Shown: positions 63,633 through 64,000 of the stretch, in pieces
Layout of the letters: each line of letters begins with the position of its first letter
Position numbering within the stretch: position 1 is the stretch's first letter
NCBI RefSeq assembly: GCF_016801865.2
Contig: NC_068938.1
Coordinates: 61,587,211 to 61,651,210, forward strand
Source: Culex pipiens pallens
Taxonomy: Eukaryota > Arthropoda > Insecta > Diptera > Culicidae
Direction of reading: 5' to 3'
DNA: 64,000 nt
Notes under the pieces: generated by a model
The model's input: the letters and a program-made list of their open reading frames with translations, nothing else
Told to the model about the DNA's origin: nothing
Databases searched by the model: none
Position numbers and translations under genes: made by a program

Positions 63633-64000
63633 GGAAATAACTTGGGAATAAGGATTTTTGATATTTAAAAATACTAGGGTGCTTTTTTGTTATTGGATTG
63701 TTATTGTAATAACAGACTTATAACATTTTAAGTTATTTTTCGAACAAATCTTTGTTATTATTTTTTGTTATTTTAACAACTAATCCGATCATCCCAATAA
63801 CAGTTGAAGGTATTCTTCCATAACAAAAAATGTTATTCCAAAGTTGTTTTGGCTTTCAACCAATATCAGACCAATAACAAATTTTGTTATGATAACATAA
63901 ACTGTTATTAAACTCTTATTCAAAAATGGATTTTTCAAGAAGATTCCATAACACTTTTTGTTATTTTAACAGTTTTTGTTAATGAAATGGCATGAATTTT
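63633..64000. mobile_element. ATAACA/TGTTAT-rich element, runs off the window
   Basis: It starts CCCGAGCAGACGGAAATAAC inside the F2 fragment and carries more than a dozen TGTTAT/ATAACA words in both orientations. The right end is outside the window. No coding capacity is seen. Confidence 0.6.

Overview
This is eukaryotic, AT-rich, intron-dominated DNA. The dense MITEs, tRNA-derived SINEs and very long inverted-repeat elements, together with the one recognisable gene, point to a culicine mosquito. Culex is my best guess, from general recall of its repeat types. A 100-base run of N at 16,864-16,963 marks a scaffolded draft assembly.

The only gene I can support is the plus-strand 3' part of out at first (oaf), a secreted cysteine-rich protein. 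Three exons are visible: 40,494-40,628, 43,635-43,818 and 62,255-62,565. They have good splice sites and compatible phases and encode 209 residues ending in ...CLWDE. The N-terminal exon was not found; it may lie upstream or be hidden. Bases 1-40,493 are therefore probably oaf intron or upstream DNA. The introns are 3.0 kb and 18.4 kb. The oaf stop is UGA, and the same frame stays open for 168 more codons to a TAG at 63,070. Drosophila oaf was reported to have exactly this layout (two ORFs separated by one UGA), so conserved stop-codon readthrough is the most interesting hypothesis here.

Layout. 1-8.4 kb: a giant 1.9-kb hairpin element (family F1) plus a 1.3-kb single-copy-like block (block A), within a nearly perfect 4.04-kb tandem duplication. 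8.3-14 kb: SINE pieces, a TIR element, a GTGTCCGG-motif element and block C. 14.4-24.5 kb: a PIF/Harbinger-like MITE, F1 fragments, the N gap, a SINE with a 20-bp target duplication, and a 2.2-kb element with six GACGTTGCAAYGC motifs that hosts a 0.43-kb stem-loop element. 25-40 kb: mostly unique non-coding DNA with microsatellites, then an inverted pair of 11-bp minisatellites just before the first visible oaf exon. 44-47.4 kb: nested F1-type hairpins. 49-54 kb: diverged copies of blocks A and C in the same order and orientation. 55-61.8 kb: a second hairpin family (F2) carrying nested SINE and stem-loop insertions, plus a deleted non-LTR retrotransposon with a 15-bp target duplication. 63.6-64 kb: an ATAACA-rich element that runs off the window.

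Most short open frames elsewhere lie inside these repeats, are translated microsatellites, or are antisense shadows. I do not call them genes.
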